From NCBI GenBank assembly GCA_019918135.1, contig WBZZ01001773.1, positions 15,001-79,000 on the forward strand: 64,000 nt of DNA, given 5' to 3'. Positions 59,145-64,000 of this stretch are shown here, piece by piece. Source of the DNA: Paulinella micropora (Eukaryota > Cercozoa > Imbricatea > Euglyphida > Paulinellidae). The notes under the pieces were generated by a model. That model did no database searches and was not told the origin of the DNA. It saw only the letters and a list, made by a program, of their open reading frames with translations. The position numbers were made by a program, and so were the translations under genes. Numbering within the stretch: position 1 is the first letter of the stretch; each line of letters opens with the position of its first letter.

Positions 59145-60214
59145 CGGTCTTACACTTGGCGCTGAGCACTAAGAGAGGAAGAGGGGGAGAGGCAGGGGAG
59201 CACTAATTGTCGTATCCATCCCCGTCGGAGAACAGGGAGCGGGAGAGGGAAGGGGCGGGGGAGGGCGCGCCAAGAAATTGTAAAATTTTTATTAAAGTTT
59301 GACAAGGTTTTTACACTTAGCGCTGAGAACTAGGAGAGGGAGAAGGAAGGAGTGGAAGCACGATCTGTCTTTGCCTCCGAATGATTCTGAGAACGGGGAG
59401 CGGAAGAGGACAAGGGCAGTGGAGGAGAGCGCCCCTGCCCCTACAAAGTCGGGTCAGAGAAATGGGGGGGGGGGGGCGCCTCATCTAAGAATAGAGAGCG
59501 GGAAATGAATGGGGGAGAGGGAAGAGGTAGGGGAGGGAAAGAGGACGCATTAATATCTTAGTCTCCCCCTACCGTCTGAGAACAGGGAGCAGGAGAGAGA
59601 CGAGAGGGGGGGGGGGGGCTAAGACAATTTGTGCTTTTCCCCCTCTCCCTCTCTCCTTTAAATTTGTCATGCACCTCCCCTCCCCTCTACCCCCCCCCCT
59701 TTTTTGGGCAGGGAGCGGGAAGGGTCAGAGAAAGTCAAGAAAGTACCAGAAAAATGTAATTTAGAAAGTCTTGACAAGGGAGGAAACAAAGGGGGGGGGG
59801 GCGCTCGGCGATGGGGTGGGGGGGGGGGGCTTAGTTGAAGCGTTTCATATATTTTTTTTGTAGTTTCTCTCCCCCTTGCCCTTCCCCTGTTCTTTGAGCC
59901 CCCCGGGCTCAGGGGGCTCAGGGGGAAGAAAGAGAAAAGTGGAGGGGGGGGCGCCCCCCCCCCCCCCCCAATCTGTGGGCTCCCAAAAAAAGTTTCACTC
60001 ATTTTTGCTCCCCTTCAGCCCGCGCCGGCGGGCTGGCTTTGTCGAGTTTTGATTCAGCGTGATTTCGCACATTCTTTGGCGCCTCCTTCCCCCCTGCCAC
60101 TTCTCTCGCCAGCTCCCAGTTCTCTCCTAGTTCTCAGCTCTCCCTCTCGTAGTTTTCGGTTCCAAGTGTAAGACTGTCGAGTTTTTATTAAAAAAATCAC
60201 ATTTTCCTGGCGCC

Positions 60215-60305
60215 TCTCTCTCTCTTAGCTCTCAGTGCCAATTGTAAGGCTTTGTCGAGCTCTATCAAGGGAAACAATTCATACATTCCTGGCGCGCCCC
60301 GCCCC
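60215..60305 (+). repeat. 70-bp module present only in duplication copy 2
   Basis: CTCAGTGCCAATTG, GCTTTGTCGAGCTCTATC and CATTCCTGGCGCGCC lie between flanks that are adjacent in copy 1 (near 37510). Second presence/absence difference between the two duplicates, in the other direction. Confidence 0.7.
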
Positions 60306-60949
60306 TCCCCCTTTCCCGCCATGCTCCTTGTGCACGGGGTTGTGTGATATGGTCAAATCTTAGGAGCGATATAGCTAAAAAAGGCACGTTCCACCGGAGA
60401 AGCCTAGAAACTGGGGTAACATATGTTTTCCCGCGGAAAAAACGCGCGCCAAAGTTATTTTGTTGTGCAAAGGACAAGTCTTGCACACTCCCTCCCCCTT
60501 CGGAGGGAGCGAGAAGATAAGGGGGAGGAAGAGAACGGGGGCGCCCCTCTCTTTCCCCCCTCGTCCTCTTCCCTCCCTCTCCCCTTTTTTCGAGCAGGAG
60601 GATTTTTCTCTTTCTCTATCTCTCTTCTTTTTTTCGCACAAGATTTGTCGCCAAATTTGCGTGTGCGCCTGGAAGCGCTGCCTTTTTCAGCCATATCACA
60701 TGCACAGACCGCCGAGCCGCCTTCGCTAAAAGCGCCATCAAGAAAAGTACCAAAAAATCCGCCAGAACTCGTTCAGCCGGAGTCTCGACAAGGGAGAAGA
60801 GGGGGAGGGGGGCTCTGTCTTAACTACAAACTCCGTCTAAGTCACGACGAATGACTTCTCCCATGAGGCGGCGCACTCTCTGGGACAGTTGCCCAAGCCT
60901 AAGACTGTCGAATTTTAATTCAGCGTAGATTGTATTTTTTCAGCGCGCC

Positions 60950-61224
60950 CCTCACTCTCCCCTCTGTCGAGACACCTAAAAGACGCGCCCCCCTCTGGCG
61001 ACAGGCTGATCCAAACCAGTTCGGGTGCAAAGCGTCTAGGCATGGTGTTCGCGTCGGGTATGGTATAAGTGTACAGGGAAACTTTTAACTTCATCCAGAA
61101 TATGAGGCCCAGGCGGCAGTTCCAATGGAATTTCTTCCAGCTCGCATTTCTTGCTGGGGCACGGCGCGTCTGCTACGAGATTGCGCTGCTTCACACTTTC
61201 CTTAAATAAGTTTCTTATATCCAT
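60950..61224 (-). CDS. Small unknown host protein (duplicated), copy 2
   Basis: ATG at 61222-61224; MDIRNLFKESVKQRNLVADAP and LEEIPLELPPGPHILDEVK read in one frame, then the part corresponding to copy 1's TMPRRFAPEL segment is in another frame. See 38004-38316. The two copies shift at different bases, so they decayed independently or the runs are mis-called. Confidence 0.4.
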
Positions 61225-61599
61225 GCTGACAAAAAAAGAACGACGAGGTAATAGGAAGCGCCGCTAGTTTGTGCCTTAAAAGAGAGCTTACTTTTTTGAT
61301 TTGAAAAGAGATTTTCTGTACAATTGAGGAGGTGCGCAGAAAGGGAAAAGGAGGAAGCTCCCTCCCTTCTCTTCCTCGTACACCTTAAGCTCGACGGGGC
61401 GCGATCCGAACTTGTCTTGTGCCTTCCCTCCTCTCTACTTCCCCTTGTCCCCCGCTATCCACTCCCCTTCCTTCGTCCCTCCTCAGAGCGCGTGCAAACG
61501 CGTTCCGAAAAAAATTGTTTTCCACTTTTCATATTCCCGCAGATATTTCCGCATATCCTTGCAGAGGGGAGAGGCAGGGAAGGAGGAGCAGGGGCGCGC

Positions 61600-62559
61600 C
61601 AAGAAAATGTAATTTACGCTGAATTAACCTCTTTCCTCCCCTTCCCTCTGCCTTCCTCCTGCCTCTATCCTCCCCCCGTCCATTTGCTAGCCCCCGGGTG
61701 CCAAGCCTAAGACTGTCGAAATTTAATTCAGCGTAGATTGTACGTTTTTAACGCGCCACTTCCCCCTCCCTCTCCCTGCTGCTCCTCCTTCTCGGGTGGG
61801 CACACAAGAAAGGAGTGGTGTGTTGCTCGTTCTCAGACAGGTGCATGGATCGAGGGGGTGTGGCATAACCCCCCCTCCTGCCCACTCTCTCCTAGTAGTT
61901 CTCGGACGGGGATTTGGCTCGTCCCGTCTCCCTTCCCCTTCCCTCTCTCTTCCGCCTCTCCATCTCTCCTCCGCCTTCCCTCTCACCGCTGCTCCTTCTT
62001 CTCAGAAGGACGCACAAGGGGGGGGAGGGGTCTGATGTTCGTTTTCAGACAGGTGCATGGATTGGGGGGCATGAAAACCCTCCCTAGCCCCTCTCTTTCT
62101 CTCAGTAGTTCTCGGGCGGGGGTTTAGCTCATTCTTTCTTCCTCCTCCCCTCCCCTCTTCTTCCCTCTGTCTTCCCTCTCTCCTCTTTCTTCCCCCCTCC
62201 CTCTTTCCTCCTCTTTCCTCTGCCTTCCCCCCTCCCTTTATCCTCCATCCATCCATTTGCTAGTACCCCCCCCCCCCCGGGTGCCAAGCCTAAGACTGTC
62301 GAAATTTAATTCAGCGTAGATTGTACTTTTTCAGCACGCCCCCCCCCCCCTTCTCCCCCTCACACATGTGCCACGGGCTGCCCTTTCTCCCTTCCCAGCT
62401 GCCTGCCTGTCTCTGGGGGGGTTCCCCTCCTCAAGATTTCAATCCGATCTGCAAAATGTTGACACCCTCTCCCTCTCTTAGTTCTCAGTGCCAAGATTAA
62501 AATTTTGTCAGGGATTTGTTTTCGCGTGATTTTTTCTTGTACACCGGCGAAGCGCGCCC
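61600..62559. repeat. Tandem C-rich repeat and modules
   Basis: A unit of about 209 bp with CTGCTCCTTCTTCTC, GTTCTCAGACAGGTGCATGG and TAGTTCTCGG occurs twice (61777-61985, 61986-62130) and once at 37745-37890. 70-bp modules flank it near 61710, 62290 and 62490. No gene. Confidence 0.65.
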
Positions 62560-62943
62560 CTACCCTCCCCTCTCTTTCTCTCTCTCAGTGATATGATCAA
62601 ACCTTGGGAGCGATATAGCTAAAAAAGGCAGTTCTACCGGAAAAACCTGGAAGCACTGCCTTTTCCAGCCCTGCACGAGGCAGAGCTTGTAGCGCGTGGC
62701 CTGGGGCAGCAGGAAGCGCGCCCGGGACACATTCCGAGCGCAATGCGCGCTGAGGCAGTTAATGGTTAGTTCGGTTTGGCCCAAGGTCACGAGCAAGCGA
62801 TTGGAGTGGTGTGGGTTGGCACAGCCCGTCGCGCCGTGCCGGAAGGGGCAGACGGCGGTATTCTTGGTCGTATAGCCCATGTACATGCGATAGCCCGAGA
62901 CCCAGCAAGGGTCTGGCTGCTGCGAGGCCGCCGGGGTCTGCAT
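62560..62943 (-). CDS. Small Cys/His-rich host protein
   Basis: 127 codons from ATG 62941-62943. Text such as AVCPFRHGATGCANPHHSNR and NCLSAHCARNVSRARFLLP suggests metal binding. The last 30 codons lie inside a copy of the 66-bp hairpin repeat, so the natural C-terminus may differ. No family recognised. Confidence 0.45.
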   Translation of the reverse strand: MQTPAASQQPDPCWVSGYRMYMGYTTKNTAVCPFRHGATGCANPHHSNRLLVTLGQTELTINCLSAHCARNVSRARFLLPQATRYKLCLVQGWKRQCFQVFPVELPFLAISLPRFDHITEREKERGG

Positions 62944-63389
62944 CCTGTGCTAGTAAGTTTAGGATGTCTGTTTCTTTTTACTTTTGGTCTGGTGCTGTGC
63001 TCTGGAGAGGAGGGTGGGGGGGGGGGGGGGAGTGGGGCGCATCATAAGAAAAAACAGCAACAATGGCTAGCCCCGCCGAAACACAAACTCCCCAGACTCT
63101 GGCAGGCACAGCTAGAAAGACCGTGGCGGGGCAGGCGAAACTTAGCAAAGGAAGAGAACGGGGCGCTTCTCTCTCTCCTCTCTTTCTTTCTTCTTTTTTC
63201 GGCCACAGCCGCACCAGCTGCGGGGGCCGGAGAACAGGGAGCAGGAGAGGAAAGAGGCAGGGAAGCGCTGGCGTGAAGGGGTGCACGGGGGGGGGGGGGG
63301 TGCGAAAACAATGCGGCGGTTGGTTTGCACGAGAGAGAGCGTACACTAAATCAAAAACTGTAAGCAGGTAGCTTTGGAGTAGCACCAAC
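62944..63389. other. Host spacer
   Basis: A run of G residues near 63017-63030, a second near 63288-63300 and GC-rich low complexity. No convincing gene. Confidence 0.45.
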
Positions 63390-63969
63390 ATGATGCTGGG
63401 AGACACGCCCCGCAGCCGCCGCGCTTGCGCTCGCGCACGCTCTGTTACGGAACATCGCCCCCCCGGCTCGGGCGTTGCTCCAGGAACAGTCCCCAGCGGA
63501 CGAAACCTGCGGCGACTGGCCGTGGCTCGTGTCGTCGGGGCACCGCGCGGGGCGCGCCCCGCCGTGGTGCCAGAGGAGACGGCGCTCGGCACGCCCGAGC
63601 CGCGCTTCAACTTTGAACAGGTCATCGTGGCCGGCCTGAGCCGGCCACGGCCTGGCAGAAATCCTTCGCGCCTCGCTTGGCAACGACACGGGGGTAGTGT
63701 TTGTGGCCGGCGGATTACCGAAAGGACCGCCCGTGCGTACCGGCTTGTCCGAGGCCAGCTTGAACTCTCTACCCGAGCTGCAGGTCACGGGCGCTTTTCT
63801 CGCAGCACCCGGGTCGCCCAAGGAGTGCTCCATCTGCCTTCAAGATTTGGTAGCAGGAGAGCTTCTGCGAGGGCTGCCCTGTGCGCACTAGTACCTGCAC
63901 CAAGCGTGCGTGGACCCCTGGCTGCGAACCAAGGATTCGTGCCCCGTGTGCCGCCTAGTGTTGTCTTAG
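63390..63969 (+). pseudogene. RING-H2 finger host gene, apparently disabled
   Basis: From ATG 63390 a frame reads to EPRFNFEQVIVAGLS near 63640. The protein then resumes in another frame with LAEILRASLGNDTG and the finger CSICLQDLVAGELLRGLPCAH, followed by YLHQACVDPWL, DSCPVC and a stop at 63967-63969. This is a full C3H2C3 RING-H2 set, but an in-frame TAG falls right after the first His. Either a pseudogene, two sequencing errors, or splicing. RING-H2 proteins are ubiquitin ligases. Confidence 0.6.
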
Positions 63970-64000
63970 GCACTTGCCGAGACTACCGTGGAAGGAAAAA

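Larger units (their letters stand above)
58779..61500. repeat. Segmental duplication A, copy 2
   Basis: Direct partner of 35891-38600. About 90 bp with a 70-bp module at 60215-60305 is present here and absent from copy 1. The stretch 60555-60895 holds a composite-repeat end in place of copy 1's tandem-type sequence. Confidence 0.8.

Noticed and set aside
20000-64000. tRNA or rRNA genes in the GC-rich part
   Set aside because: No cloverleaf with a GGTTCGA-type T loop or conserved rRNA block was recognised by reading both strands.
36000-64000. The GC-rich part as giant-virus rather than host DNA
   Set aside because: MYND, RING and BRO-like genes occur in giant viruses too, but the very low gene density, microsatellites and homopolymer-rich repeats fit a eukaryotic chromosome better.

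Overview
This window joins two kinds of DNA. The AT-rich parts (1 to about 19.9 kb and about 24.4 to 35.8 kb) are two related Polinton-like virus (PLV) elements lying in a eukaryotic, probably protist, genome. The remainder (about 20.0-24.4 kb and 35.8-64.0 kb) is GC-rich and is read here as host chromosome. It is full of homopurine and homopyrimidine tracts, microsatellites and short dispersed repeats, with only a few small genes. The host cannot be named from the sequence. Small MYND, RING-H2 and BRO/KilA-like genes and very low coding density suggest a protist.

Element 1 runs off the left edge of the window and ends near 19.9 kb. It looks nearly whole, with about one break. Left to right it holds small unknown genes, a phage-like tail fibre with an S74 chaperone domain, a two-TM protein, a small structural protein, an A32-type packaging ATPase, two basic proteins, a Ulp1/adenain-type protease, a penton candidate, a GIY-YIG/zinc-finger gene, the major capsid protein, an attachment-protein candidate and a DUF3223/HNH gene. 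The opposite strand carries an ExoX-C-like protein, a 1085-residue fusion of a B-family polymerase with an SF1 helicase, a coiled-coil protein and a second GIY-YIG gene. A lipase remnant lies between these.

Element 2 is inverted relative to element 1 and more decayed (roughly eight breaks). It keeps the same gene order for protease, penton, capsid, attachment protein, ExoX-C-like protein, polymerase and coiled-coil protein. Its polymerase is a different one: a stand-alone protein-primed-type PolB with clear exonuclease motifs. It also has a RING-finger gene that element 1 lacks. The two elements therefore share a morphogenesis block but have exchanged replication modules in place. They lie tail to tail across about 4.5 kb of host DNA.

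Both elements use short TATATA-type promoters next to the start codon and small perfect hairpins at gene ends, some of them inside coding sequence. The GC-rich host part is a patchwork of repeat families: a 70-bp module present in about 50 copies, a 66-bp hairpin, a 0.5-kb composite repeat and REP-like palindromes. There are also two direct segmental duplications. The copies of one duplication differ by the presence or absence of the 70-bp module, which suggests that this module is gained or lost as a unit.
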